Assembly (NCBI GenBank): GCA_013298665.1
Contig: JAAFIK010000007.1
Span: 56,266 to 120,265, forward strand
DNA length: 64,000 nucleotides
Direction of reading: 5' to 3'
Source of the DNA: Chitinophagales bacterium
GTDB taxonomy: Bacteria > Bacteroidota > Bacteroidia > Chitinophagales > Chitinophagaceae
Shown here in pieces: positions 16,423-24,732 of this stretch. The notes beneath the pieces were generated by a model. The model was not told the origin of the DNA. It was given only the letters and a program-made list of their open reading frames with translations, and did no database searches. Made by a program: the position numbers and the translations under genes. Within the stretch, counting starts at the first letter, position 1, and each line of letters starts with the position of its first letter.

Positions 16423-18915
16423 TTAGCCAATGCCCGTTCCGCTGAAAGGGTTCTTACGGCGATCGCTGTCGGGGTGAATGATGTACAATTGCATCAGCGC
16501 CACATAGAGTTCATCGTAGTTTTTCCTTTCAATGGCTTTTTCGCCAATCTCAATAAATTTTTTGGCCTGGTGCTGGTCGCGGAAATCACCCATGGGTTGT
16601 GTGGCATAATAATGAAAGGCACCCATGAGTACGGAAGGGTCTTTTTTACGAACCTCCCAGGAAAGTTGCCGCAGTTCATCAATTTTATTGCGGAGTACAA
16701 AGCTGCTGCCCGCATTAACGTAATCATTTTCTTTCTGCACAAGCTTTTCAAACCGCGATTGCAGCGATGGGCTGGCCGACTGGCCGATCCAGTATTGACA
16801 TTCTTCTTTCTCGCGGAAATACTCCTCTTTTACAAAAGCGATCGCCGAACTTTTATCCTTGCTGTCGATGGCTCTCGACAGGCGGCGCTTCTTTTCTTCC
16901 ACCTGATATTTGAGGTCGGTCACATCATCCTCTTTAAGATTACGCAACTGTCTTTCCATCTCTTCCAGCTCATTAATCTGCCGTAGGGTTACTGCCGCCT
17001 CTTCAAAGTGCTCGCGTTCTTCCAGTTCTTTTAATTCCTCCCTTGCCAGGAAGAGGATGCCACTCACCTCACTGCGCAGCCTGGCGAGATTGATATGCCT
17101 TTCGCTCGGGCTGAATACTTCACCAAATTCCTGATCGTTCATCAGGGTGATGGCGGTTACATGAAGGTCGCGGCTCTCACTCATTTCCAGCAGGATCTCC
17201 ACATCCGATCCCTTGATGAGGTCATGCTCCAGTTTACTGCCATTGATTTCAATGATACCAATCGGGATGCAGGAAGCCGGCATGGAAAAATGGCTGCCTT
17301 CAAGTATATTGATCAGGAGTGATTCGCTGTTGGTACGCGTAATGGTTTTGGTAAGTGTCTTGACTATTTTCTTCCGCAGGGGGAGTATGGCATTTTTTTC
17401 AAACACCAGTTCAAGTCTTGTGGTATTGTTGACCACATCATCCACCTCGATACAGATATCGTTGGGCAGGGGTTGACCCTCGATGCTGAATTTACCCTGG
17501 GTAATCAGGATAGTATCGATCGGTACCGGAAGCTGGTCCTGCTGGTGGTTGTACAGTTTCAGGGTGAAGGCATTCACCTCATTGGCCTGCAGCGACAGTA
17601 TTTCCGAAATACGTTCGGCTGCCGGTTTCAAGCCGGAATCATACCCGCCGTCACTGCGGGTGATCCGGTAAAAACTTCCGGCAGGCAATCCGCTGATCAG
17701 CGCTGTAAAGTACTCATCTGTTTCCCTTGATGTTTTTGCATAGGCCATTTTAACGTTAACAGCACTATCCGTTGCCCGGATAATATCGTTGAGCCCGGGC
17801 TGTAATGCGGCAGGTTTTGCACCGGCATAATAAGCTGCGCCAGCCGCCACCGCGGTAGTGGGATCTACTTCCGCACTTACCGGAATACCGAGTTCGGCTG
17901 CCAGCATCTCCCTGACCAGTGGCACATAGGTACTCCCCCCAATGAGGATCACCTTACTAAGTTCATCGCGGGTAAGCTTATTTCTTTCCAGTACTTTTTT
18001 GACGAGTTCAACAGAGTAGCTCACCTTGCTCCGGATCGCATCATTGAACTGGCTGCGGCTGATGGTCAGGAACAGCTCCTGCACGGTGCCGGTATCATCT
18101 TCCGCTTCAAACTCAATATCTGCCTGTTCTGCCAACGACAACGATACTTTTGCTTCTTCTGCTTTGAGCAGGAGCAGATAGTAGAGTTTATTGTATTTGC
18201 TCTGGGCACTGCGCAAATCGGTACAACATTCGCTGAAGCCGCCTCTGTCGTGCAACCAGGGCAACAGGATATTGTCGATGATCGCATTGTCAAAGTCAAG
18301 TCCGCCAAGGTAATTGTCGCCCTCATGATCCACCACTTTCATCTCCTCATGCTGTATGCGTACCAGGGCCACATCAAAAGTGCCACCACCCAGATCGTAC
18401 ACCAACCACCGTCCTTCAAGCGGGGTGCCGTAATTTTTATTGGCAAAGGCAAGGCTTGCTGCAATGGGCTCCTGAAGCAGCACAACTTCTTTGAACCCGG
18501 CCTCATAACCCGCTTTTTTGGTAGCATTACTTTGAATCGTATCAAAAGAAGCCGGAATGGTAATGACTACTGAGGCAGGCTTTTCACCGGTATAAATAAA
18601 GTTTTTCAGTTCGTTCAGCACAAGCGCCGAAAGTTGTATCGGTGTACGGAAATCGCCGAGCGAGCCTACAAAAAAACTATCCGTTGTACCCATTTTTCTT
18701 TTGAAGGAACTGAATACATTACAGGGGTCTTTTTCGATATACTCTCTTGCTTTATCGCCAACGATGATGCGGTTGTTGCGGAACGCCACAACAGACGGAA
18801 GCGTCTCTTTAAATCCAACCGGATTTTTAAACACCTCAGCCTGTCCGTTTTTAAATTGCGCAATCAGCGAGTTGGTGGTGCCAAGGTCAATCCCGAAATT
18901 AATATTGTTATTCAT
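16423..18915 (-). CDS. Divergent Hsp70 (DnaK-like) chaperone
   Basis: An 830-residue Hsp70-family protein, much longer than DnaK (~640). The ATPase domain is intact: IDLGTTNS (9-16), DLGGGTFDV (174-182) and ILIGGSTYVPLV (323-334). The usual hydrophobic linker is not seen. Two beta-rich segments follow (about 375-510 and 515-600), each resembling an Hsp70 substrate-binding beta domain, then a coiled coil (about 605-690) and a helical C-terminus. The start is the ATG at 18915, because DLGTT lies only eight residues in and the 23 residues upstream read as part of the overlapping gene. It overlaps the mini-GrpE-like gene by 8 bp. It is not the housekeeping DnaK; no dnaJ is nearby. Confidence 0.88.
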   Translation of the reverse strand: MNNNINFGIDLGTTNSLIAQFKNGQAEVFKNPVGFKETLPSVVAFRNNRIIVGDKAREYIEKDPCNVFSSFKRKMGTTDSFFVGSLGDFRTPIQLSALVLNELKNFIYTGEKPASVVITIPASFDTIQSNATKKAGYEAGFKEVVLLQEPIAASLAFANKNYGTPLEGRWLVYDLGGGTFDVALVRIQHEEMKVVDHEGDNYLGGLDFDNAIIDNILLPWLHDRGGFSECCTDLRSAQSKYNKLYYLLLLKAEEAKVSLSLAEQADIEFEAEDDTGTVQELFLTISRSQFNDAIRSKVSYSVELVKKVLERNKLTRDELSKVILIGGSTYVPLVREMLAAELGIPVSAEVDPTTAVAAGAAYYAGAKPAALQPGLNDIIRATDSAVNVKMAYAKTSRETDEYFTALISGLPAGSFYRITRSDGGYDSGLKPAAERISEILSLQANEVNAFTLKLYNHQQDQLPVPIDTILITQGKFSIEGQPLPNDICIEVDDVVNNTTRLELVFEKNAILPLRKKIVKTLTKTITRTNSESLLINILEGSHFSMPASCIPIGIIEINGSKLEHDLIKGSDVEILLEMSESRDLHVTAITLMNDQEFGEVFSPSERHINLARLRSEVSGILFLAREELKELEEREHFEEAAVTLRQINELEEMERQLRNLKEDDVTDLKYQVEEKKRRLSRAIDSKDKSSAIAFVKEEYFREKEECQYWIGQSASPSLQSRFEKLVQKENDYVNAGSSFVLRNKIDELRQLSWEVRKKDPSVLMGAFHYYATQPMGDFRDQHQAKKFIEIGEKAIERKNYDELYVALMQLYIIHPDSDRRKNPFSGTGIG

Positions 18916-19234
18916 TTGATTGTTTTTCCACCAGTACCACGGCCTTCTGAATAATGACCCGGCCCGTACTGTCTGTTTTTTCAAAAATGACTGGTTTGAT
19001 CACATCACTGATAATCATCTTTGCCTGCAGGTCGCCCACAATATTGGCCTCGCAATCGGTACGCGTTTCGCTGTATTTTTCACCCGAAGGATTATGGTAA
19101 CTGAGGCCCATTTCTTCCAATGCTGCTTTGATGCGTTCAATATTGCGCAGCAGGGTGGACATTTCCGGTCGGGTACCGATCTTCTTTTCCATCTCAAATA
19201 CCTGATTGATGATCCTGATCAATTCCTTATTCAT
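18908..19234 (-). CDS. Mini GrpE-like protein
   Basis: A 108-residue protein. The N-terminal half is helical and polar (about 1-45). The C-terminal half contains ISDVIKPVIFEKTDSTGRVI, which resembles the beta domain of GrpE, the nucleotide-exchange factor that opens the Hsp70 ATPase domain. GrpE is normally ~180-200 residues, so the long dimerising helices would be mostly absent. Its last codons overlap the Hsp70 start by 8 bp, so the two are translationally coupled. I infer that it works as the exchange factor or cofactor for that Hsp70. Another small helical co-chaperone remains possible. Confidence 0.6.
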   Translation of the reverse strand: MNKELIRIINQVFEMEKKIGTRPEMSTLLRNIERIKAALEEMGLSYHNPSGEKYSETRTDCEANIVGDLQAKMIISDVIKPVIFEKTDSTGRVIIQKAVVLVEKQSNE

Positions 19235-19374
19235 AAATACGTATTCGGTACAAAGATATGGTATAGGCTTTATTCATGATGCCCGATCGTGGCTGGCTCA
19301 ACCCCGATCAGCCCCGCCCAGTTTGCATTATTTCCTTCTGTAAAAAAATACAGCCCATCAGCACGTATAAGTTA

Positions 19375-19382
19375 TAGTTTTG
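19375..19382 (+). promoter_or_regulatory. -7 element TAGTTTTG of ligA
   Basis: Matches TAnnTTTG and ends 8 bp before the ATG at 19391. If used, the ligA mRNA would be leaderless or nearly so. This also argues against the in-frame upstream start at 19289. Confidence 0.45.
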
Positions 19383-19390
19383 CAATTACT

Positions 19391-21484
19391 ATGTACGATC
19401 AGCAACAAGTAATGGCCTTGCAGGAGGCAACCCGTCTTTTTTCAATTTCACAGGCTCCTGTTGATGCGGCTTCTGCAGAAGATTTACGGCAGGTACTCCG
19501 GTTTCATGAACACCGGTACTATGTAAAAAATGACCCGCTGATCAGCGATGCTGAGTACGATTTGCTTTTTAAAAAATTACAACAGTTTGAAGCAGATCAT
19601 CCTGCATTGGTTACCCCCGACTCACCAACACAACGGGTAGGCAACAGTATTGGTAAAGATTTTACCACCGTGCAGCACCTTGTACCCATGCTCAGCCTGG
19701 AAAACAGTTATAATGCGGAAGACTTACTGGACTGGGATCGTAAAGCCCATGAACTGACGGGTCTGGAACAAGTGGATTACTGTGTGGAGCCAAAATTTGA
19801 CGGGGCAAGCATTTCCCTCATTTATGAAGACGATCTTTTAACCCGGGGTGCTACCCGGGGTGATGGTGTGGATGGGGAAGAAATCACAGGCAATATCAAA
19901 CAAATCCGTTCGGTACCGCTTTCAGCAGCTTTTTCAGCATATGGTATCCGCCAGATTGAGGTACGTGGTGAAGTATTGCTGAATAAAAGTAATTTCAAAC
20001 GTTATAACGACCAGCTTGCAGCACAAAACCTGCCACCATTAGCCAATCCCCGCAATGCTGCTTCGGGCTCGTTACGGATCAAGGATACCAGAGAAGTAGC
20101 AAAGCGCAACCTTGAAGCATTTCTCTACCATGTAAGTTATGTTTTACCTGCAGACAATGCACCCGAGCAACATGCACTGAACAGCCATAGCGGGATGCTT
20201 GATATGCTCTGGCAGCTTGGCTTCAAGAGTCCGGTTGCGGAAAAGCGTGTTTTTAACAACATCGGAGCTGTAATTGACTACTGTCAGGCTTATGAGGCAA
20301 GGCGTGATGACCTTCCGTATGAAATAGACGGCATGGTCATCAAGGTCAACAACCTCCGGCTGCAGGATAAAATGGGCATGACCACCCATCATCCCCGGTG
20401 GGCGATTGCGTATAAGTTTAAAGCCCGGCAAGGCACCAGTAAGTTGCGCAGGATTGAATTTCAGGTAGGCCGCACGGGCAGTATTACGCCGGTCGCGAAA
20501 ATAGATCCGGTACCCATCGGTGGGGTAACGGTATCTTCTGTGTCATTGTTCAATGAAGACGTGGTTCGTGAAAAAGACCTCCGCCTTGGCGATACCGTAT
20601 TGGTGGAACGCGCCGGTGATGTTATCCCCTATATTGTAAAACCGCTTACCGATTTACGGGATGGCAGTGAAACCCCCATTGTGTTTCCCAAAAACTGTCC
20701 GGTTTGCGGGGATGCCTTGTTCAAGCCGGAAGACGAAGCCGTTTGGCGCTGCGTGAACATCAACTGCGAAGCCCAGGTAGTGGAACGCATCATCCATTTC
20801 GGCAGCAAGGATGCAATGGATATACGCGGACTTGGTGAAGCGAATATCCGCAAATTTTATGAGCTTGGTCTGCTGAAAGATATACCGGGCATCTATACGC
20901 TCGACTTCGAAAAGATCGGCCGGTTGGAAGGTTTTGGAAGAAAGTCAGTCGAGAACCTGCAGACAGCCATACAAAACAGCAGGCAACAGCCACTCAACAG
21001 GCTCATCTTTGCCCTGGGCATCCGTTATGTGGGTGAAACAACCGCAAAAACATTAGCCAATGCCGTGCAACATTTGACCGATTTTACCCGTCATACCGAG
21101 GAGACCCTTTTAGAGCTGGAAGACGTAGGCATTAAAGTAGCACGCAGCATACATGAATTTTTCAGTCATAAAGACAATTTAGCACTACTGCAAAAACTGG
21201 AAGCGCTCGGCCTGCAGTTGAAAAATGAGAAAAAAGAACGCGCTGCAACCGGTAACCTCAATGGACAAACATTTTTGTTCACTGGTACACTTAAACAACT
21301 CAAAAGAAGTGAGGCCGAGGGATTGGCCGAAAAAAACGGAGGTGCTGTTTTGGGCAGTGTCAGCGCAAAACTCAACTACCTCGTGGTAGGTGAAGACGCA
21401 GGCAGTAAGCTTGAAAAAGCAAAAAAAATCAACACGATAAAAATCATTTCGGAAGAAGAATTTTTATCGTTGCTGTCGTCATAG
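19391..21484 (+). CDS. ligA: NAD-dependent DNA ligase LigA
   Basis: A 697-residue ligase that seals nicks during replication and repair using NAD. The order is complete: Ia domain (YYVKNDPLISDAEYD), adenylation domain with nucleophile K135 in VEPKFDG, OB fold, four-cysteine zinc finger (CPVC ... WRCVNINCEAQ), helix-hairpin-helix repeats (GLGEANIRKFYELGL, LEGFGRKS) and a C-terminal BRCT domain (TFLFTGTLKQLKRSEAE). An ATG 102 bp upstream is in frame but adds a non-conserved, non-helical tail; MYDQQQVMALQEA is the normal LigA start. It is divergent from the mini-GrpE/Hsp70 genes and stands alone. Confidence 0.97.
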   Translation: MYDQQQVMALQEATRLFSISQAPVDAASAEDLRQVLRFHEHRYYVKNDPLISDAEYDLLFKKLQQFEADHPALVTPDSPTQRVGNSIGKDFTTVQHLVPMLSLENSYNAEDLLDWDRKAHELTGLEQVDYCVEPKFDGASISLIYEDDLLTRGATRGDGVDGEEITGNIKQIRSVPLSAAFSAYGIRQIEVRGEVLLNKSNFKRYNDQLAAQNLPPLANPRNAASGSLRIKDTREVAKRNLEAFLYHVSYVLPADNAPEQHALNSHSGMLDMLWQLGFKSPVAEKRVFNNIGAVIDYCQAYEARRDDLPYEIDGMVIKVNNLRLQDKMGMTTHHPRWAIAYKFKARQGTSKLRRIEFQVGRTGSITPVAKIDPVPIGGVTVSSVSLFNEDVVREKDLRLGDTVLVERAGDVIPYIVKPLTDLRDGSETPIVFPKNCPVCGDALFKPEDEAVWRCVNINCEAQVVERIIHFGSKDAMDIRGLGEANIRKFYELGLLKDIPGIYTLDFEKIGRLEGFGRKSVENLQTAIQNSRQQPLNRLIFALGIRYVGETTAKTLANAVQHLTDFTRHTEETLLELEDVGIKVARSIHEFFSHKDNLALLQKLEALGLQLKNEKKERAATGNLNGQTFLFTGTLKQLKRSEAEGLAEKNGGAVLGSVSAKLNYLVVGEDAGSKLEKAKKINTIKIISEEEFLSLLSS

Positions 21485-21577
21485 TAAAAAAAAACTGTAT
21501 ATTTACTCTTATCCTTATTTATCGAAAAAAAAAGCTGCTGCAAATACCAATGCAGGGCGACATTAAAACGAAGCAAC

Positions 21578-22141
21578 ATGATCAAAAAAATTCCAGGAGA
21601 GGTTTGGAAACAATTGCTATTCAGTGGCCACAAGAACCTTCGCAGAAGGTATGCCGTTTCTTCACATGGCCGGGCTGCCAGCTACATTGCTGATGTAAAT
21701 GAAGATGGTAAGCTGTTGAGCGGTTCACTAACCTCCGGTTACAAAACACTAAACCTGCATGTAGCCAACAGCAATGGTACTATTTACCTGCACAGGGAAA
21801 TAGCAAAACTGTTTTGCAAAAAGACATCGCCAAAATACAAATTCGTTATTCACCTCAACCACAAAAAGACAGATAACAATTATAAAAATCTGAAATGGGC
21901 TACACAGGAAGAGGTAAGCAGTCACCAGCAAAACAGTCCTGAAAAGATTGCTTATAAAGAGCGGCAAGCGAATCGTCTGGTGGGCCTGAAACTTACGGCG
22001 ACTCAGGTAAAAGCTATTAAGGAGGCAATCAGGAATCCTAAAAGAAAATTGACCTACAAACAAATGGCGGCAAAATATGGGGTGAGTGAAATGACCCTTT
22101 ATCGAATTAAAAGCGGGGAAAACTGGGGGCGGATAAAATAA
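21578..22141 (+). CDS. NUMOD4/HNH-type protein with C-terminal helix-turn-helix
   Basis: A 187-residue protein. The N-terminus matches NUMOD4 (GEVWKQLLFS ... RYAVSSHGRAASY). It is followed by an HNH_3-like core (HREIAKLF ... FVIHLNHKKTDNNYKNLKWA), in which the His/Asn residues of the nuclease fold are present, and by a helix-turn-helix (about 145-180, KQMAAKYGVSEMTLYRIKSG). This layout is that of free-standing homing-type endonucleases, but related single-copy genes in Bacteroidota may be DNA-binding regulators. No intron or intein is visible around it. It is a single-gene transcription unit: TATATTTA upstream (about 21498) resembles a -7 box, and a strong terminator follows. Confidence 0.75.
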   Translation: MIKKIPGEVWKQLLFSGHKNLRRRYAVSSHGRAASYIADVNEDGKLLSGSLTSGYKTLNLHVANSNGTIYLHREIAKLFCKKTSPKYKFVIHLNHKKTDNNYKNLKWATQEEVSSHQQNSPEKIAYKERQANRLVGLKLTATQVKAIKEAIRNPKRKLTYKQMAAKYGVSEMTLYRIKSGENWGRIK

Positions 22142-22178
22142 GCGTTGCCCGTTGTTGTGATGATATTAATTTTACCGG

Positions 22179-22205
22179 GCCGGGACTCTCCCGGCTCGTT
22201 TTTTT
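22179..22205 (+). terminator. Rho-independent terminator of the NUMOD4/HNH gene
   Basis: Stem GCCGGGA / TCCCGGC (7 bp, 3-nt loop) followed by TCG and seven T. It lies 38 bp after the stop codon and 19 bp before the next gene's start. Confidence 0.9.
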
Positions 22206-22223
22206 CATACCTTTCCATTGATT

Positions 22224-22889
22224 ATGATACAGGATACAACACTACAGTTTCTCACCAATTTATCGAAACATAACAATAAGGTGTGGATGGATGCAAACCG
22301 ATCTGCCTACCTGGCTGCTAAAACCGATTTTGAAAGTTTTGTTGACCAGGTAATCAGCGCATTGGCCGTTATTGAACCTGGTATGGCAACGCTGAAGGCT
22401 AAGGATTGCACCTTCCGCCTCAACCGTGACATCCGTTTCAGCAAAGATAAAAGTCCATACAAAACCAATATGGGTGCCAGTTTTGCCAAAGGTGGTAAAA
22501 AAGGCATTTTTGCAGGATATTATTTTCACCTCGAACCCGGTAAAAGTTTTGTGGGCGGGGGATTATGGATGCCTATGGCACCCGAACTCAAAAAGGTACG
22601 GCAGGAAATAGACTATAACTACGAAATATTCAGGGGCATACTCAGAAACAAAGCCTTTATCCGTCATTATGGAGGGCTTCAAAGCAGTGATGATCAGTTA
22701 CTCACCAGACCGCCAAGAGGGTATACCGAAGATAATCCGGCCATTGAATGGATTAAGCGGAAGAGTTTTGTAGCCATAAAGCCACTCGACAATAAAATGG
22801 TAACCGGAAAAACACTGCCCAAAGAGAGTATCGCTGCATTTTCGGCCCTGCAACCCCTTATTCACTTCCTGAATACAGCAATGGAATAA
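22224..22889 (+). CDS. DUF2461 family protein
   Basis: A 221-residue protein of the DUF2461 (TIGR02453) family, widespread in Bacteroidota and of unknown function. Family hallmarks are visible: FLTNLSKHNNKVWMDANRS at the start, FRLNRDIRFSKDKSPYKTN (about 65-85) and the GGGLWMP segment. The ATG at 22224 is chosen over the in-frame TTG at 22218, which lies just after the upstream terminator. It is cytosolic, with no membrane segment or signal peptide. It appears to be expressed alone. Confidence 0.9.
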   Translation: MIQDTTLQFLTNLSKHNNKVWMDANRSAYLAAKTDFESFVDQVISALAVIEPGMATLKAKDCTFRLNRDIRFSKDKSPYKTNMGASFAKGGKKGIFAGYYFHLEPGKSFVGGGLWMPMAPELKKVRQEIDYNYEIFRGILRNKAFIRHYGGLQSSDDQLLTRPPRGYTEDNPAIEWIKRKSFVAIKPLDNKMVTGKTLPKESIAAFSALQPLIHFLNTAME

Positions 22890-22909
22890 CCACAGTGATA
22901 TAAAAAGAT

Positions 22910-22933
22910 GGCCAGTGATAAAAATCACCGGCC
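22910..22933. terminator. Hairpin between convergent genes
   Basis: GGCCaGTGAT and ATCACcGGCC with a loop of four A and one internal mismatch, 20 bp after the DUF2461 stop. No long T tract follows, so it is a weak or mRNA-stabilising hairpin. The remaining AT-rich stretch to 23120 shows nothing coding. Confidence 0.5.
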
Positions 22934-23120
22934 TTGCTTACCTCTGAAACCACAAGAAAAAAAGGTATAATACTATATAAATTACTTTATCTTAATTATC
23001 AATTAACACGATAGTTCCGTACACAAATATGCCGAAGGATTTCAATAAGATGATAGGAGTAGATAACCGAGCAGGATGTAAAAATAGTAATTTTCTTAAA
23101 ATTACATAATTTTTTTTTCC

Positions 23121-24017
23121 CTACGACCGATTACGGCTCATTTCCCGGGCTGCGTTTTCATAGACTTTCGCTTTTTTGGTGTTGTACCACCATTTTGGCA
23201 ATGTCTTTTTCATAAGGGTATCAATATTACGCATACCAAAAAGATTCCATACCCCATGCAGTTTTCCCCCTATACCCGACTGTAAAGCCCTGAGACTCAT
23301 GGCAAAACCCGCATCCAGGTATTCCATATGGTGCCAGTAGCCGGCCGGCATAAAGAGCGTGTCCCCGTGTTCAAGGATCACTTCATACCCCCGGGCCAGT
23401 TTTACTGCCGGAAAATTCTCATAGTCGAATTTTTCATGGTAACCCGCGTAGTTTGCCACACTCAGTACTTCCCAGGGTTTGCGGTAGAGCTTACTTTTTT
23501 CTTCATACGGAAACAACAATACTCTTTTTCGGCCAACAAACTGGGTATGCAGGATATGGCTCAGGTCAATGTCGAAGTGCATATGCGTGATGGATCCCTG
23601 ACCACCTACAAAAAGCATCGGATATTTTTTTACAAAACCACGCATCAGCTCTTCCGGCCATGTAAAATCAGCCGTAATCTGCGGCGCGTGTTGAAAAATG
23701 TTGAAAAGGAAGATCCGGAGATCCAATGGACCGGCTTTTACTTTCCGCAGATAATCGCCAAACTTCATATAAGCATCGGCGGTGTTAATTGGCGTGTAGG
23801 CATCACTTTTTACGTTGTTGTAAACCCCTACTTCCGTTTGTCCCACAATATCGATAAAATAATCCCAGTTCCACTTTGTGTATGCCGGCCACGACTTTGC
23901 CACGTCTTTGATCACCAAAGGCTTCATCGGGCGGTAATAGTTTTCCTTAAACGTCTCCGGTGAAATATGATCCACCGTGTCGATCGCTTGTAACTGCATG
24001 CTTGCATTTTGCTGCAA
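23121..24017 (-). CDS. Cupin-8 (JmjC-like) 2-oxoglutarate/Fe(II) oxygenase family protein
   Basis: A 298-residue protein of the cupin_8/JmjC-like group. The metal-binding HxD is H147-F148-D149 in THMHFDIDLSH, and the distal histidine is in PAGYWHHMEYL (H229 or H230), consistent with an Fe(II)/2-oxoglutarate hydroxylase. Bacterial relatives hydroxylate ribosomal or other proteins, but the substrate here is unknown. An internal Met at residue 7 is an equally good start. It is divergent from a TetR-type gene across a 124-bp region that carries a TetR-style palindrome, though the palindrome sits on the tetR side. Confidence 0.85.
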   Translation of the reverse strand: MQQNASMQLQAIDTVDHISPETFKENYYRPMKPLVIKDVAKSWPAYTKWNWDYFIDIVGQTEVGVYNNVKSDAYTPINTADAYMKFGDYLRKVKAGPLDLRIFLFNIFQHAPQITADFTWPEELMRGFVKKYPMLFVGGQGSITHMHFDIDLSHILHTQFVGRKRVLLFPYEEKSKLYRKPWEVLSVANYAGYHEKFDYENFPAVKLARGYEVILEHGDTLFMPAGYWHHMEYLDAGFAMSLRALQSGIGGKLHGVWNLFGMRNIDTLMKKTLPKWWYNTKKAKVYENAAREMSRNRS

Positions 24018-24105
24018 AAGTAAGCATTCGCTACAAAAAACGAGGCTTAGTTTGTGGCTGGCGGTAATCGATAAACTTTACCGCAACCGGCTTTTGCTGA
24101 CCTTT

Positions 24106-24129
24106 CAAAACTAATAAGTGTTAGTTTTG
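24106..24129. promoter_or_regulatory. Palindromic operator and -7 element before tetR
   Basis: Perfect 9-bp arms CAAAACTAA / TTAGTTTTG separated by 6 bp, ending 12 bp before the ATG at 24142. The right arm contains TAGTTTTG, a TAnnTTTG -7 element, so a bound repressor would block transcription directly. The design fits autorepression by the TetR-family protein. Confidence 0.7.
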
Positions 24130-24141
24130 CCAAAAAAGAAT

Positions 24142-24732
24142 ATGGCGCGTATTACAGTTGGGAAAAACAGCTCCAAAAAAGAAATGATTCTCCGGCAGGC
24201 CGTTATTCTTTTTAAAACCAGGGGATTTTCAAAAGCCTCCATGCGCCACCTTGCTGAAGCCATGGGTGTGGAAGCACCCAGTCTTTACAACCATATCGGC
24301 AGCAAAGATGAATTGCTGCAGGATATCTGCTTCAAAATAGCCGCCGAATATACCGGCCAGCTCAACGAAGTGGAAGCCCTTGACGAAACGGTAAGCTACA
24401 AGGTAGAGCAGGTCATCCGGTTTCATATCCGCAAAATGCTTCATTCTTATGATGAAGTGTTTGTGGCCAATCACGAATGGCGGCACCTGCCGGAACCCTA
24501 TCATACCGACTTCCTGCAGCAGCGCCGATGCTATGAGCAAAGATTGGTTGCCCTGATTGAGCTGGGCATCGCCGCGCAGCAATTTAAACCCATCAATCCT
24601 TATGTGGCTGTTCTTACGCTCCTGTCGGCTGTACGCGGACTGGAGTTCTGGAACCGCCACAAAAAAAACATTACTGCGGCTGAAATTGAAGCAGGTATGG
24701 TACAACAATTATTAAACGGCCTGATACAATGA
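24142..24732 (+). CDS. TetR/AcrR-family regulator
   Basis: A 196-residue repressor with an N-terminal helix-turn-helix (KTRGFSKASMRHLAEAMGVE then PSLYNHIGSKDELL) and an all-helical ligand domain. The ATG at 24142 is preferred; a GTG at 24118 lies inside the operator and -7 element and would be upstream of the likely transcription start. The stop overlaps the next gene by four bases (ATGA), so both form one operon with the PaaE-like reductase. Relatives next to paa genes respond to phenylacetyl-CoA-type or other acyl-CoA ligands, but that link is only suggested here by the partner gene. Confidence 0.9.
   Translation: MARITVGKNSSKKEMILRQAVILFKTRGFSKASMRHLAEAMGVEAPSLYNHIGSKDELLQDICFKIAAEYTGQLNEVEALDETVSYKVEQVIRFHIRKMLHSYDEVFVANHEWRHLPEPYHTDFLQQRRCYEQRLVALIELGIAAQQFKPINPYVAVLTLLSAVRGLEFWNRHKKNITAAEIEAGMVQQLLNGLIQ

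Noticed and set aside
16423..18984. The longer Hsp70 start at 18984
   Set aside because: The 23 extra residues are read through the overlapping mini-GrpE gene and precede the normal Hsp70 N-terminus (GIDLGTTNS).
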